A stretch of DNA of 64,000 nt from Afipia massiliensis (GCF_014203115.1 NZ_JACHIJ010000005.1:310001-374000), one strand, 5' to 3'. Positions 34,935-44,578 are shown, counted from the stretch's first letter. Made by a program: numbers and translations. Notes: generated by a model from the letters alone, not told the origin.

Positions 34935-35605
34935 CCCAGATGCTTTTTGAAGAATTCGGTCGCACGGCCCCAGGCCAGTTCGGCGGCCTCGCGGTCATGC
35001 ACCGACATCCGCTGCTCGTTGACAAAGGCGTGGTCGGCCTCATAGCGGAAGAACTCGCAAGTCTTTCCGGCTGCCTTCAGACCCTTCTCGAACGCATCGA
35101 CCACCTGCGGCGTGCACCAGTCATCGCGGTTGGCGAAATGGCCCTGCAGCGGAATCTTGACGTCGGCTGGCTTCGCCGCCTGCTCCGGGGGAATGCCGTA
35201 GAACGCGACGCCTGCTGCCAGTTCGGGAATGCGGGTTGAGCCGATCACCGTCACCGCACCACCGAGACAAAAACCGGTGAGGCCGACCTTGGCGCCGTTG
35301 CGCGCGAGATACTGCGCCGCGCCGCGCACGGTCTGCGTCGTGGCGTCCATGAAATCGAGCGAGTTCATCTCTTTGTTGGCGGCGTCGGTGTCGTGATACG
35401 GCACCACCACGCCGTTGTAGAGATCCGGCGCCAGCGCATCAAACCCGGCCACGGCGAAGCGATCGCACAGGCCCTTGATCTGGTCCTGCAGACCCCACCA
35501 TTCCTGAATGACGACGACGCCCGGCGCGTTGCCGCGCGCGGCGTTGGCGAGATAACCCTTGGCTTCCTTGCCGTCGGGGCGTTTGAAAGTGATGCTCGTG
35601 CCCAT
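34931..35605 (-). CDS. Dienelactone hydrolase family protein
   Basis: A 224-residue alpha/beta hydrolase of the dienelactone hydrolase family. The nucleophile Cys is in GLTGFCLGGAVTVIGS, the Asp and His of the triad are expected near ANRDDWCTPQVVDAF and EADHAFVNEQRM. The N-terminal strand PGVVVIQEWWGLQDQIKGLC is the family's E-W-W loop. These enzymes open lactone rings in aromatic degradation, but many paralogs have unknown substrates. It starts at ATG 35605, 24 bp downstream of the FMO stop, and overlaps the GNAT start, so the FMO operon probably continues into this pair. Confidence 0.92.
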   Translation of the reverse strand: MGTSITFKRPDGKEAKGYLANAARGNAPGVVVIQEWWGLQDQIKGLCDRFAVAGFDALAPDLYNGVVVPYHDTDAANKEMNSLDFMDATTQTVRGAAQYLARNGAKVGLTGFCLGGAVTVIGSTRIPELAAGVAFYGIPPEQAAKPADVKIPLQGHFANRDDWCTPQVVDAFEKGLKAAGKTCEFFRYEADHAFVNEQRMSVHDREAAELAWGRATEFFKKHLG

Positions 35606-35629
35606 GATGTCCTCCGATGTTTGAGTGTC

Positions 35630-36925
35630 TTATACCGCGGGCGAAGCGACGCTCAAGCTCGCGATGGCCTTCTGAAGATCACGTTTGTATTGCAGGAAGT
35701 CGACAAAAATACCGTGCTCTCCACGGCCCTTGCTTAAAGGTTGCGCGTGAAAGGCGACGATCTTCTCACGGAAGTCCGCCGTCGTATCGGGACTTTCTTT
35801 TTGCGCCTTGATGTAGGCAGCAATCAGATCGGTCTGCAACGCGCGGCCCGGCCAGCCGACGCCAGCTCCTTCCAGCAGTCCCGCAACGTAAAGGCCATTC
35901 GGGCGTGACGGAAAGATGTTGAGATAGAGACGCGGCGCGTGCGCATCTGGCTGCCAGTTCAATTCGGTCAGGTCTTCGAGAAACGGAAACGTGATCTCGT
36001 AGCCGGTCGCAAGCAACACGAGATCGACCTGATCTTCCTGCCCGTCGGTGAAGACAACCGTGTCGCCGCGAAATTCCTTGATCGGCTTGCGCAACACGAC
36101 GTCACCCTGCCCCAGGTGCTGTAGTACGAGCGAGTTCACGATCGGCGTCTTGTCGTAGAGCCGATGCTCCGGCTTCGGCAAGCCGAAACGCTCGGGCGGT
36201 CCCACCAGAAAGCGCAGGATCGGCTCGTGCAGCATCGAGCGCAGGCGCTTCGGAATGATGAAACGCCTCGGCTTGTGGTTGCCCTCATCCGCCGGCTTGC
36301 CGGCGAGGAATTTCGGCACGAAATGATTGCCGCCGCGCACGCTCCACAGCACCTGCTTGGCGCGGTGAATCGCATCGACGACGATATCGCAGCCGGTGTT
36401 GCCCATGCCGACGACCAGCACGCGCTTGCCCTCGAAAATATCGGCGGTCTTGTAGTCCTTCGCGTGCATCAGCTTGCCGCTGAATTCGCCCGGAATTTTC
36501 GGCGTCAGGGGATCGCTGAGATGGCCGTTGGCGAAGATCACGCTCTCATAGTCGTCGGTGGTGCCGTCGCTGAGCGTCGCGCGCCAGCTTCCGTCGCGCT
36601 GCTCGATGGTGCGGACTTCAGTGTTGAAGCGGATCGCGGGATAGAGATCGAAATGCTTGGCGAAGGATTTGAAATACTCGGACACGCGCTCGTGGCCCGG
36701 ATAGGCCGGCCAGTCCTCCGGCATCGGGAAATCCGCATAGGCGGTGGTGCGCTTGGACGAGATCAGATGGGTCGAAGCATAGACAGCGCTGGGTTCAGCG
36801 CCGTAAAGCCATTGTCCGCCGACATCGGCGTTTCTCTCGACGGCCTTCACCGGCAGATCGGCCTGCTTGAGACTTCTGATGGCGGCAAGGCCCGCGGGCC
36901 CTGCGCCGATAACGAGCGTCGTCAT
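35630..36925 (-). CDS. Flavin-containing monooxygenase (FMO-like)
   Basis: A 431-residue flavoprotein with two nucleotide-binding motifs: FAD in LVIGAGPAGLAAIRSL (residues 4-19) and NADPH in RVLVVGMGNTGCDIVVDAI (about residue 170). Between them is the FMO/BVMO-type FPMPEDWPAYPGHERVSEYF. Such enzymes oxygenate amines, sulfides or ketones. Substrate not predictable. Its start ATG 36925 overlaps the stop of the epimerase gene by 4 bp (ATGA), the second of two such overlaps in this operon, so tight translational coupling is likely. SD sequences lie inside the upstream gene. Confidence 0.9.
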   Translation of the reverse strand: MTTLVIGAGPAGLAAIRSLKQADLPVKAVERNADVGGQWLYGAEPSAVYASTHLISSKRTTAYADFPMPEDWPAYPGHERVSEYFKSFAKHFDLYPAIRFNTEVRTIEQRDGSWRATLSDGTTDDYESVIFANGHLSDPLTPKIPGEFSGKLMHAKDYKTADIFEGKRVLVVGMGNTGCDIVVDAIHRAKQVLWSVRGGNHFVPKFLAGKPADEGNHKPRRFIIPKRLRSMLHEPILRFLVGPPERFGLPKPEHRLYDKTPIVNSLVLQHLGQGDVVLRKPIKEFRGDTVVFTDGQEDQVDLVLLATGYEITFPFLEDLTELNWQPDAHAPRLYLNIFPSRPNGLYVAGLLEGAGVGWPGRALQTDLIAAYIKAQKESPDTTADFREKIVAFHAQPLSKGRGEHGIFVDFLQYKRDLQKAIASLSVASPAV

Positions 36926-37908
36926 GTCTCGCGCTCCGCCCGGCCGTCGCGATAGCGCTCAAATGTTTCGCGCGCGTTATAGCGCGGCGTGAATCCGAAC
37001 TCGGATTTCAGCTTGTCGTTGGCAAGCACAGGCCGGTACTGCACGAATTTGACCGCTCCGGGGCCGAGTTTGGTGATGCGCAGGGATTGCAGCAGCCAAA
37101 GCAAGAACTTCAGCGGCCCCGGCGGAATCGCGACATAGAGTTTTCGATTGAGCGCCGCGATCTCGCGCAGGCTCAACACGCCGTCGCCAGCCAGATTGTA
37201 GGTGCCGGGCTTCGGATGGCGAACGGCCTGCACCAACGCATCGATCACGTCGCTGTCGGCGATCAGCGAGAACGGCGTCGAGGTCCCGCTGAGACCGAGC
37301 ACCACCGGCCCCTCGAACATCGCGGTGATCTGGTTGTTTGTCGTGGGACCGAGCACCGTGCAGGGTCGGAACACCGTCTGCTCCAGGTGCGGATGGAGAT
37401 CATGCCATTCGACCAGCATTTCCTCGACTTCGCGCTTGTTGCGCGCGTAGGGGAAATCCGCGTTGCCGCGCAGTGGATCATCTTCGCGCAGCGGCACCGG
37501 ATTGTCGGCGTAATAGCCGTAAGCCGCCCCGCTCGATGTGACGATCAGATGCTCGACCCCGGCGTCGACACAGCATTGCAGCACGTTCTTGGTCCCGAGC
37601 ACGTCGATTTCCCAGTCACGCTGCGGATCGCCACCAACTGCGACAACGGAGGCGAGATGCACCACGGTCTGCGGACGACGGACCTGAAACAGATCCCTGA
37701 GCGCCGGGTCGCGCACGTCGCCGGTCAGATAAGTAACATTGGGCAAACGCTCGTGAGCGACGACCTCGCGCATATCGAGCGCAAGGATCTCCGAGTTTGT
37801 ATTGGCGCGCGCAAGTTCGGCGATCAGCGACTTGCCGATGAAACCCGCAGCGCCGGTAACCAGCACGCCGCCGTGCATGGCATACTGTCCTGCGTGAGCT
37901 TCACTCAT
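36922..37908 (-). CDS. NAD-dependent epimerase/dehydratase (extended SDR)
   Basis: A 328-residue extended SDR. The N-terminal cofactor motif is VLVTGAAGFIGKSL (residues 15-28), and the catalytic pair is in FPYARNKREVEEML (Tyr-x-x-x-Lys), with the serine in VTSSGAAYGYY. Typical substrates are nucleotide sugars or 3-beta-hydroxysteroid-like molecules; the FRPCTVLGPTTNNQITAM region is compatible with either. In an operon with a BASS transporter and an FMO, a small hydrophobic metabolite is more likely than a sugar nucleotide (inference). ATG 37908 overlaps the BASS stop (37905). Confidence 0.88.
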   Translation of the reverse strand: MSEAHAGQYAMHGGVLVTGAAGFIGKSLIAELARANTNSEILALDMREVVAHERLPNVTYLTGDVRDPALRDLFQVRRPQTVVHLASVVAVGGDPQRDWEIDVLGTKNVLQCCVDAGVEHLIVTSSGAAYGYYADNPVPLREDDPLRGNADFPYARNKREVEEMLVEWHDLHPHLEQTVFRPCTVLGPTTNNQITAMFEGPVVLGLSGTSTPFSLIADSDVIDALVQAVRHPKPGTYNLAGDGVLSLREIAALNRKLYVAIPPGPLKFLLWLLQSLRITKLGPGAVKFVQYRPVLANDKLKSEFGFTPRYNARETFERYRDGRAERET

Positions 37909-38852
37909 TCTGCCGTGTCCGTGCGTGGGACCTGGCTTCCGCCCTGTGGATGCGGATCGCGGCGCTTCCACCACGCCGCCAGCGCCCATCCGGAAATCAG
38001 GTGCCAGACGCCCCACCCTGCCGCGACCAGCGCCGCGCCGCCAAGGCCATCGAACTGGTTGAGGATCAGCGCGAGGCCTAAACCTGAATTATGCATGCTG
38101 ACTTCGATGGTCATCGCGCGGGTGTCGTAATCGCTCAACCGCAACACCTTGGCGGTGCCCCAGCCGAGCGCGATCGCAATTGCGTTGTGAAGCACGACGA
38201 ACGGCAGGATCGATTGCACGAAGATCGTCAGATAGCGCGCATTGGTGAAGATCGCGCCGCCGATGAACGCGACCAGAAACAGAAACGACAGGATCTGCAG
38301 CGGACGGCGCAGCAGATGGCCGAGGCGCGGCCAGTAATGCACCGTCGCAAGACCCAGAGCCATGGGGATGCCGAGAATCGCCATGGTCGAGCCGAGGAAC
38401 GACAGCGGCTCGATGCTCACCTGTCGCAGCAGCGCGTTGGTATCCGGGTTAAGCGCCGCCCAGAACAGAATGTTGAGCGGCGTCGTGACGATGGCGAGCA
38501 GGCTCGATACACCGGTCATGCTGATCGAGAGCGCGGTGTTGCCCCGCGCCATGTGCGTGATCAGGTTGGAAATGTTTCCGCCCGGACACGCCGCCACCAC
38601 CATCATGCCGAGCGCGATGCTGGGCTGCGGCTTCAGCAGCATGGTGATCGCCCAGGTCACCGCAGGCAGCACGGCCAGTTGCGCCAGCAAGCCGGACAGC
38701 GGCGCGATCGGCCTGCGGAACACTTCGATAAAGTCATCGATCCGCAGATCGAGAGCCACGCCGTAGATGATCAGTGCAAGCACGCCGCCGAGCACGAGCT
38801 GCCCGGTCGGATTGATGTTGAGCAGAATGTCGTCGATCGGTGCGCCCGTCAT
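37905..38852 (-). CDS. BASS-type (bile acid:sodium symporter) transporter
   Basis: A 315-residue inner-membrane protein of the SBF/BASS family, with about ten membrane segments. The crossover region has MMVVAACPGGNISNLITHMA, the family's sodium-binding helix break, and later SMHNSGLGLALILNQF. Substrates in relatives are bile acids, pyruvate, pantoate or other organic anions. ATG 38852 (MTGAPIDD) is chosen because GAGGGAC lies 7 nt upstream; the frame opens 24 bp earlier too. First gene of the BASS-epimerase-FMO operon. Confidence 0.88.
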   Translation of the reverse strand: MTGAPIDDILLNINPTGQLVLGGVLALIIYGVALDLRIDDFIEVFRRPIAPLSGLLAQLAVLPAVTWAITMLLKPQPSIALGMMVVAACPGGNISNLITHMARGNTALSISMTGVSSLLAIVTTPLNILFWAALNPDTNALLRQVSIEPLSFLGSTMAILGIPMALGLATVHYWPRLGHLLRRPLQILSFLFLVAFIGGAIFTNARYLTIFVQSILPFVVLHNAIAIALGWGTAKVLRLSDYDTRAMTIEVSMHNSGLGLALILNQFDGLGGAALVAAGWGVWHLISGWALAAWWKRRDPHPQGGSQVPRTDTAE

Positions 38853-38943
38853 GTGTCCCTCAGCCCTGACCCTCAACGTTAGTTGAGAGCCTCACGGGGC
38901 GCCAGCCTTGCGGTATCATGCTGCACTGAAGCATCGGCGCAGC

Positions 38944-38968
38944 AAAAAGGCCCCCGATGGGGGCCTTT
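38944..38968 (-). terminator. Terminator of the fbcF-fbcH operon
   Basis: GGCCCCC and GGGGGCC around a three-base loop (38949-38965), followed on the minus strand by TTTTT (38948-38944). It lies 24-48 bp after the fbcH stop. The stem is flanked by A on the other side, so it could also stop transcription from the opposite direction weakly. Confidence 0.9.
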
Positions 38969-38991
38969 CGCAATTCGGAATTCAAGAAGAC

Positions 38992-41055
38992 TTAGTGAGC
39001 GTCGGCCCAGACCTTCTTCTTGGTGAAGTACAGCAGACCCGACAGCACGATCAGGAAGAGCATGACCTGCAGACCGAGGCGCTTGCGGGCCTCCAGATGC
39101 GGCTCGGCAGTCCACATCAGGAAGGCGGAGACGTCCTTGGCGTACTGCTGGACGGTCGCCGGCGAGCCGTCGTCATAGGTCACCTGGCCATCACTGAGCG
39201 GCTTCGGCATCTTGATCGCGTGGCCGGGGAAGAACTTGTTGTAGTACGACCCTTCGGGCAGCGCGAAGCCGGCGGGCGCCTTGTCCTCGTAACCCTGCAT
39301 CAGCGCATCGAGATAGTTCGGGCCCTTCTCCTGGAACTGGATGAAGGCGTCGAAGATGAACTGCGGAAAGCCGCGCTCGTAACCACGGGCCTTGGCGATC
39401 AGCGACAGGTCCGGCGGAAAGGCACCGCCGTTCGAGGCGCGCGCGGCCTGCTCGTTCGGATATGGCGACGGGAAGTAGTCAGCAGGACGGCCGTTACGCT
39501 CGAACATCTCGCCCTTGTCGTCCGGTCCATCCTTGACCTTGTATTCCGACGCGAAGGCAGCCGCCTGCGCAGGCGAATAGCCCGGACCGCCGGGATCGGC
39601 GAGGTTGCGGAACGCAACGAACGACAGTCCGTGACAAGCCGCACAGACTTCCTTGTAAACCTTGAGGCCGCGCTGCAACTGGCCCTGATCGAACTTGCCG
39701 AACGGACCGGCAAACGACCACTTCAGCGACGGCGGCATTGGAGCACCTTCGGCCGCGCGCGCCGTGTCCACGGCGCCCAGCATCAGGGTGCCGCCGACCG
39801 CAAGCGCGATCATGGCCGACACCGGCGTCTTGCCAGTTTTGCGCAGCACATCTTCGGCAATCGAATTCGGCAGCGGACGCGCCTTTTCGATGCGGCTGAG
39901 GATCGGCAGCACGATCAGGAAGTAGGCGAAGTAGGCGAACGTCAGGACGCGACCGGCGACGACATAGATGCCTTCCGCAGGCTTGGCGCCCAGCCAACCG
40001 AGGCCAAAGCAGACGGCTACGAAGATCCAGAAGAACTGCTTGGCGAGCGGACGATACTTCGACGAGCGCGTCCGGGCCGAGTCGAGCCACGGCAGGAATG
40101 CCAGCACGATGATCGCGCTGAACATCGCGATGACGCCGGCGAGCTTGTTCGGGATCGAACGCAGGATCGCGTAGAACGGCAGGTAATACCATTCCGGCAC
40201 GATGTGCGCGGGCGTCACGGCCGGGTTGGCCGGAATGTAGTTGTCGGGATCGCCCAGATAGTTCGGGATGTAGAACAGGAACCAGGCGAAGAACAGCAGG
40301 AAGCAGACCATGCCGAACGCGTCCTTGAGGGTCGCGTATGGCGTGAACGGCACGGTGTCCTTCTCGGTCTTCGGCTCGACACCGGCCGGGTTGTTCTGAC
40401 CGGCGACATGCAGCGCCCAGACGTGCAGCACAACGACGCCGGCGATCACGAACGGCAGCAGGTAGTGCAGCGAGAAGAAGCGGTTCAGCGTCGGATTGCC
40501 GACCGAGTATCCGCCCCACAGCAGCGTCACGATGCTCTCGCCAAAATACGGAATGGCGGAGAACAGGTTGGTGATGACGGTGGCGCCCCAGAAGCTCATC
40601 TGGCCCCACGGCAGCACGTAGCCCATGAAACCGGTTGCCATCATCAGCAGGTAGATGATGACGCCGAGGATCCACAGCACCTCGCGCGGCTCCTTGTATG
40701 ACCCGTAATAGAGGCCGCGGAACATGTGAATGTATACGGCGATGAAGAACATCGATGCGCCGTTGGAATGCAGGTAGCGCAGCAACCAGCCGTAGTTGAC
40801 GTCGCGAACGATCAGTTCGACCGACTTGAAGGCGAAATCGACATGCGGGGTGTAGTGCATCGCCAGGATGACGCCGGTGATGATCTGCACGCCGAGCATC
40901 ATCGAAAGGATCGCGCCGAACGTCCACCAGTAGTTGAGGTTACGCGGTGTCGGGTAGGCAACGAAGGACGAGTGGATCAGCCCCCCGATCGGGAGACGCC
41001 GTTCAACCCATTTCAAGGCTGGGTTTTGCGGGTTGTAGTTCGATGGTCCGCTCAT
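38992..41055 (-). CDS. fbcH: Fused cytochrome b and cytochrome c1 precursor
   Basis: In Bradyrhizobium one gene encodes cytochrome b and c1 as a single precursor that is cut after export. The 687-residue protein begins with cytochrome b (residues 1-420: eight helices, heme ligands in [20 protein letters not shown] and [20 protein letters not shown], and the Qo-site sequence [16 protein letters not shown]). A signal-like stretch ([20 protein letters not shown]) precedes cytochrome c1 (from about 440), which has the heme site CAACHGLSF and the C-terminal anchor [15 protein letters not shown]. Heme ligand Met is in KMPKPLSDG. Start ATG 41055 is 49 bp downstream of the Rieske gene stop. Confidence 0.96.
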   Translation of the reverse strand: MSGPSNYNPQNPALKWVERRLPIGGLIHSSFVAYPTPRNLNYWWTFGAILSMMLGVQIITGVILAMHYTPHVDFAFKSVELIVRDVNYGWLLRYLHSNGASMFFIAVYIHMFRGLYYGSYKEPREVLWILGVIIYLLMMATGFMGYVLPWGQMSFWGATVITNLFSAIPYFGESIVTLLWGGYSVGNPTLNRFFSLHYLLPFVIAGVVVLHVWALHVAGQNNPAGVEPKTEKDTVPFTPYATLKDAFGMVCFLLFFAWFLFYIPNYLGDPDNYIPANPAVTPAHIVPEWYYLPFYAILRSIPNKLAGVIAMFSAIIVLAFLPWLDSARTRSSKYRPLAKQFFWIFVAVCFGLGWLGAKPAEGIYVVAGRVLTFAYFAYFLIVLPILSRIEKARPLPNSIAEDVLRKTGKTPVSAMIALAVGGTLMLGAVDTARAAEGAPMPPSLKWSFAGPFGKFDQGQLQRGLKVYKEVCAACHGLSFVAFRNLADPGGPGYSPAQAAAFASEYKVKDGPDDKGEMFERNGRPADYFPSPYPNEQAARASNGGAFPPDLSLIAKARGYERGFPQFIFDAFIQFQEKGPNYLDALMQGYEDKAPAGFALPEGSYYNKFFPGHAIKMPKPLSDGQVTYDDGSPATVQQYAKDVSAFLMWTAEPHLEARKRLGLQVMLFLIVLSGLLYFTKKKVWADAH

Positions 41056-41104
41056 GATGCGATCCTGAAAAAGAAGAAGCGACGCAATCGGGTCAGATTA
41101 GGAA

Positions 41105-41632
41105 TCAGCCGATTTTGATTTTGGTGTCGGAGACGAATGAATAAGGCGGCACCGGGAGGTTGGTCGGCGCCGGGCCCGAGCGGATACGGCCGGAGGTGTC
41201 GTACTGCGAGCCGTGGCACGGGCAGAAGAAGCCGTCATAGGTGCCTTCGTGGGCAATCGGAATGCAGCCAAGATGCGTGCAGATGCCGACCACGACGAGC
41301 CACTGGTCGTGGCCTTCCTTGACACGCGCCTGGTCGCTCTCCGGATCGGGAAGGCTCGCGGTCGGAACAGCGCGCGCTTCGTCGATCTGCTTCTTGGTGC
41401 GGTTCATGATGTAGATCGGCTTGCCGCGCCAGAACACCTTGATGTCCTGCCCGGTGGCGATCGGCGTGAGATCCACTTCGATCGGAGCGCCTGCCGCGAT
41501 GGTCGAGGCATCCGGGTTCATCTGGGAAATCAGCGGCCAGGCCACTGCCGCCGCGCCAACGGCGGCTACGGATCCCGTCGCTACATAGAGAAAATCACGG
41601 CGTGTCGCAGCGGCCGATGATGAAGACGTCAC
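41105..41632 (-). CDS. fbcF: Rieske iron-sulfur protein of the bc1 complex
   Basis: The Rieske subunit takes electrons from ubiquinol and passes them to cytochrome c1. Its 175 residues have a Tat-type N-terminus ([11 protein letters not shown]) with a membrane anchor ([14 protein letters not shown]), which stays uncleaved in relatives, and the 2Fe-2S site CTHLGC plus CPCHGS. GTG 41632 is chosen because SD GGAAAGGG precedes it; the frame continues to 41686 with no conserved sequence. It is the first gene of the operon, 49 bp before fbcH. The palindrome at 41832 is a candidate regulator of this operon. Confidence 0.95.
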   Translation of the reverse strand: MTSSSSAAATRRDFLYVATGSVAAVGAAAVAWPLISQMNPDASTIAAGAPIEVDLTPIATGQDIKVFWRGKPIYIMNRTKKQIDEARAVPTASLPDPESDQARVKEGHDQWLVVVGICTHLGCIPIAHEGTYDGFFCPCHGSQYDTSGRIRSGPAPTNLPVPPYSFVSDTKIKIG

Positions 41633-41831
41633 GATTGCAAACCCTTTCCGAACTGCAACCGGCTGACCCATCCCCGTACGACGCATCGCATGCGCCGGGA
41701 GAGGAAGCCGGTGCCCGCGGGCCCCGCGGTGGCAGAATGACCACTTGTCCTACTCAACCGGGCAGAACATACGATCTAGAATCGATCTATTGGCACCCTT
41801 GCCGGGAGAGCGCAAGCCCGCTATCGGCACA

Positions 41832-41850
41832 TTTAGTGCGACGCACTAAA
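41832..41850. promoter_or_regulatory. Perfect 19-bp palindrome between fbcF and trmL
   Basis: TTTAGTGCG, one A, then CGCACTAAA: perfect 9-bp arms around a single base. It lies 200 bp upstream of the fbcF start and 60 bp upstream of trmL. The symmetry and A/T-rich tips suggest a dimeric repressor site. It does not match the FixK (TTGAT-N4-ATCAA) box. Confidence 0.6.
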
Positions 41851-41909
41851 ACCGCCCATAGCTGTGATTTTTCTTCACGTTTTCCACCGGGGCCAGAGGC
41901 CGTTTTCCG

Positions 41910-42392
41910 ATGCGCGTCGTCCTTTTTCAACCTGACATCCCGCAAAACACCGGGACGATTCTGCGGCTCTGCGCCTGCCTCGGCGTGGAGGCCCACATTA
42001 TCGAGCCGGCCGGATTTCCCATTTCCGACCGGCATTTCCGCCGCGCCGGCATGGACTACCTCGACCAGGTCACCATCGTGCGCCACGATTCATGGGCGGC
42101 CTTCGAGGCCTGGCGCGCCCGGTCCGGCGGCCGGCTGGTTCTTTTTTCGACAAAGGCGGCAACGCCCTATCTCGACCATATCTATCGGGATGACGACATC
42201 CTGCTGTTCGGCCGGGAATCCGCCGGAGTCCCGGATGACGTGGTAAACGCGGCCGACGAACGGCTGGTCATCCCGATCGCTCCAGGAATGCGCTCCCTGA
42301 ACGTCGCCATGACCGTGGCCATGGCGCTCGGTGAAGCGCTCAGACAGACACGCAGCGTGTTTTCGAGCGAAGTGGGCACCAGTTCGCGTTAA
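41910..42392 (+). CDS. trmL: tRNA (cytidine(34)-2'-O)-methyltransferase TrmL
   Basis: TrmL methylates the wobble cytidine or uridine 34 of leucine tRNAs. The 160-residue protein is a minimal SPOUT methyltransferase: N-terminal FQPDIPQNTGTILRLCACLG, and the knot region RLVLFSTKAATPYLDH then DILLFGRESAGVPDDV and LVIPIAPGMRSLNVAMTVAM, with the SAM-binding loops in the last two. Length matches the family. The start ATG 41910 is 60 bp after a 19-bp palindrome. Divergent from the bc1 operon. Confidence 0.95.
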   Translation: MRVVLFQPDIPQNTGTILRLCACLGVEAHIIEPAGFPISDRHFRRAGMDYLDQVTIVRHDSWAAFEAWRARSGGRLVLFSTKAATPYLDHIYRDDDILLFGRESAGVPDDVVNAADERLVIPIAPGMRSLNVAMTVAMALGEALRQTRSVFSSEVGTSSR

Positions 42393-42424
42393 GAAAACAC
42401 GGTAAAGCTAAAAGGAACGGCGAG

Positions 42425-43057
42425 TTGAGTTACGCGGTCAAGGAAATCTTCCTGACATTGCAAGGCGAAGGCGCCCATGCCGGGCGCACCGCCGTGTTCT
42501 GCCGGTTCAGCGGCTGCAACCTGTGGACCGGCCGGGAGCAGGACCGCGCCGGCGCCGTATGCAAGTTCTGCGACACCGATTTCGTCGGCATGGATGGTAC
42601 GCTCGGCGGACGCTACGCGAACGCCGACGACCTCGCCTCCGCCATTGCCGAACAATGGGTGGGCCCGCAGGACCATCGCTATACGGTCCTGACCGGCGGC
42701 GAGCCCCTGCTCCAGATCGACCCTGCCCTGATCGATGCGCTGCATGCCCGCGGCTTCACCATCGCGGTCGAGACCAACGGTACCATCGCGGCCCCGCCTG
42801 GCCTCGACTGGATCTGCGTCAGCCCGAAGGCCGGATCGGAACTGGTCATCCGCAAGGGGCACGAATTGAAACTGGTCTATCCGCAGGAGGAAAACACTCC
42901 GGAGGATTTCGCAGGCCTGGAATTCGAGCGGTTCTCGTTGCAGCCGATGGACGGACCTGACATAGCGCAAAGCACCCAGGCGGCAATCGCGTATTGCCTG
43001 CGTCATCCGCAGTGGCGCCTCAGCGTCCAAACGCACAAGACGCTGGGCATCAGATAG
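42425..43057 (+). CDS. queE: 7-carboxy-7-deazaguanine synthase
   Basis: QueE is a radical SAM enzyme that contracts 6-carboxytetrahydropterin to 7-carboxy-7-deazaguanine in the queuosine pathway. The 210-residue protein has its 4Fe-4S site in CNLWTGREQDRAGAV then CKFCDTDF, spaced CX14CX2C. This longer loop is known in some QueE enzymes, for example from Burkholderia, and replaces the usual CX3CX2C. Other family parts are TLQGEGAHAGRTAVFCRFSG and VLTGGEPLLQID. The start is TTG 42425 with AAGGAACG upstream. It precedes queD by 31 bp; the first pathway enzyme (FolE-type) and QueC are not in the window. Confidence 0.93.
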   Translation: MSYAVKEIFLTLQGEGAHAGRTAVFCRFSGCNLWTGREQDRAGAVCKFCDTDFVGMDGTLGGRYANADDLASAIAEQWVGPQDHRYTVLTGGEPLLQIDPALIDALHARGFTIAVETNGTIAAPPGLDWICVSPKAGSELVIRKGHELKLVYPQEENTPEDFAGLEFERFSLQPMDGPDIAQSTQAAIAYCLRHPQWRLSVQTHKTLGIR

Positions 43058-43088
43058 AACTGGCATCAGCCAAGACCGGATAAAATCT

Positions 43089-43454
43089 ATGTGGGAATTG
43101 ACGAAATCGTTCCGTTTCGAGGCCGCGCATTCGCTGCCGGGCACGACGCTGGGCGAAGCCAGCGACGAAATCCACGGCCACTCGTTCCGCGCCGAGATCA
43201 GCATCCGCGGCACGCCAGATCCCGCCACCGGGATGGTGATGGATCTGGGCGTGCTCGAGCAATCGATGGCCGACGTGCAGAAAATGCTCGACCACAAGCT
43301 GCTCAACAAGGTCGAGGCGCTGGGCGCACCGACGCTGGAAAACCTCACGCGCTTCATCTGGGACCGGGTCCAGCACGCGGGCAAGGTCACCCGCGTCAGC
43401 GTTCATCGCGACAGTTGCAACGAAAGCTGCACTTATTACGGCCCGCAGGGCTAG
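43089..43454 (+). CDS. queD: 6-carboxytetrahydropterin synthase-like protein (QueD)
   Basis: QueD makes 6-carboxytetrahydropterin from dihydroneopterin triphosphate. The 121-residue protein has the zinc histidines in FEAAHSLPG and [10 protein letters not shown] and the C-terminal catalytic region NESCTYYG. In E. coli QueD a catalytic cysteine lies in CxxxHGH. Here the corresponding residues read SDEIHGH, so serine replaces that cysteine (Glu follows at +2). Some related PTPS enzymes use glutamate near this place. The position next to queE supports the queuosine role, while the chemistry may differ. ATG 43089; 13 bp before hemF. Confidence 0.85.
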   Translation: MWELTKSFRFEAAHSLPGTTLGEASDEIHGHSFRAEISIRGTPDPATGMVMDLGVLEQSMADVQKMLDHKLLNKVEALGAPTLENLTRFIWDRVQHAGKVTRVSVHRDSCNESCTYYGPQG

Positions 43455-43467
43455 CCGGAGACGTCCA

Positions 43468-44361
43468 TTGGAAAAGCCCGTCACCACGATCGAGCAACGC
43501 AAACAGCAGGCGCGGATATGGTTTGAGCGACTGCGCGACGACATTTGCCTCGCGCTGGAAAAACTAGAGGCGGACGCGCCGACCACGCTTTATCCCGGCG
43601 ATGCCGGGCGTTTCGTGCGCACGCCGTGGGATCGCACCGACCACTCGGGAAAGCCCGGCGGCGGCGGCGTGATGTCGGTGCTGCGCGGTCGGCTGTTCGA
43701 GAAGGCCGGCGTGCATTGCTCGACCGTGCACGGCGAATTCGCACCGGAATTCCGCGCACAGATTCCCGGCGCAGCGGACGATCCGCGGTTCTGGGCTTCA
43801 GGCGTTTCGCTGATCATTCATCCGCGCAATCCGAACGTCCCCGCGGTCCACATGAACACGCGCTTCGTGGTGACGACGAAGGCGTGGTTCGGCGGCGGCG
43901 CGGACCTGACCCCGGTGCTCGACCGGCGGCGGACGCAGGACGACCCCGACACGGTCGCCTTTCACGCCGCCATGAAGGCGGCCTGCGATGCCCATGCGGC
44001 GGTCGCGCCTTACGAGAAATACAAAACCTGGTGCGACGAGTATTTCTATCTGCCCCACCGCAAGGAGGCCCGAGGCATCGGCGGCATCTTCTACGACTGG
44101 CTCGATTCGGGAGACTGGGACGCCGACCTGGCTTTCACCCAGCACGTCGGCCGGACCTTTGCAGGGATCTACCCGGATCTGGTGCGGCGGAATTTCGGGG
44201 CAGCCTGGACCGACAAGGACCGCCAGGAGCAGCTCGTTCGCCGGGGCCGTTATGTCGAATTCAACCTGCTCTATGACCGGGGGACGATTTTCGGGCTGAA
44301 AACAGGCGGAAATGTCGATTCGATCCTGTCGTCGATGCCGCCTGAGGTGAAGTGGCCGTAA
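43468..44361 (+). CDS. hemF: Aerobic coproporphyrinogen III oxidase
   Basis: HemF oxidises two propionates of coproporphyrinogen III to vinyls in heme synthesis, using oxygen. The 297-residue protein matches the family: [49 protein letters not shown], and the C-terminal [20 protein letters not shown]. The start TTG 43468 has GGAG 9 nt upstream and gives a family-like N-terminus ([19 protein letters not shown]). It is 13 bp after queD. The pairing with queuosine genes has no obvious metabolic reason. The 217 bp to the next gene hold no recognisable element besides a probable promoter. Confidence 0.95.
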   Translation: MEKPVTTIEQRKQQARIWFERLRDDICLALEKLEADAPTTLYPGDAGRFVRTPWDRTDHSGKPGGGGVMSVLRGRLFEKAGVHCSTVHGEFAPEFRAQIPGAADDPRFWASGVSLIIHPRNPNVPAVHMNTRFVVTTKAWFGGGADLTPVLDRRRTQDDPDTVAFHAAMKAACDAHAAVAPYEKYKTWCDEYFYLPHRKEARGIGGIFYDWLDSGDWDADLAFTQHVGRTFAGIYPDLVRRNFGAAWTDKDRQEQLVRRGRYVEFNLLYDRGTIFGLKTGGNVDSILSSMPPEVKWP

Positions 44362-44578
44362 CGGCTCCCGCGCCAGGCAAAAGTTCAGAAAAGCTTAATA
44401 AAGGAGCACTTTCTGAGCGGTTTCGACGTGTCACCGAGACAACACACTCGGCAAAGAACAGCACCCAAAGTCCCCAAAACCGCTGGAACGCATTGAGCCG
44501 GTAACATCCCGCCGGTATTGCTATGGTCATAGGCGTGGCGGAATCGTGCTGCCATCGACAAGTTATACAGGGGCTCAC

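Noticed and set aside
38908-40701. Open frame of 597 codons opposite fbcH
   Set aside because: It mirrors the bc1 gene exactly and has no recognisable domain.
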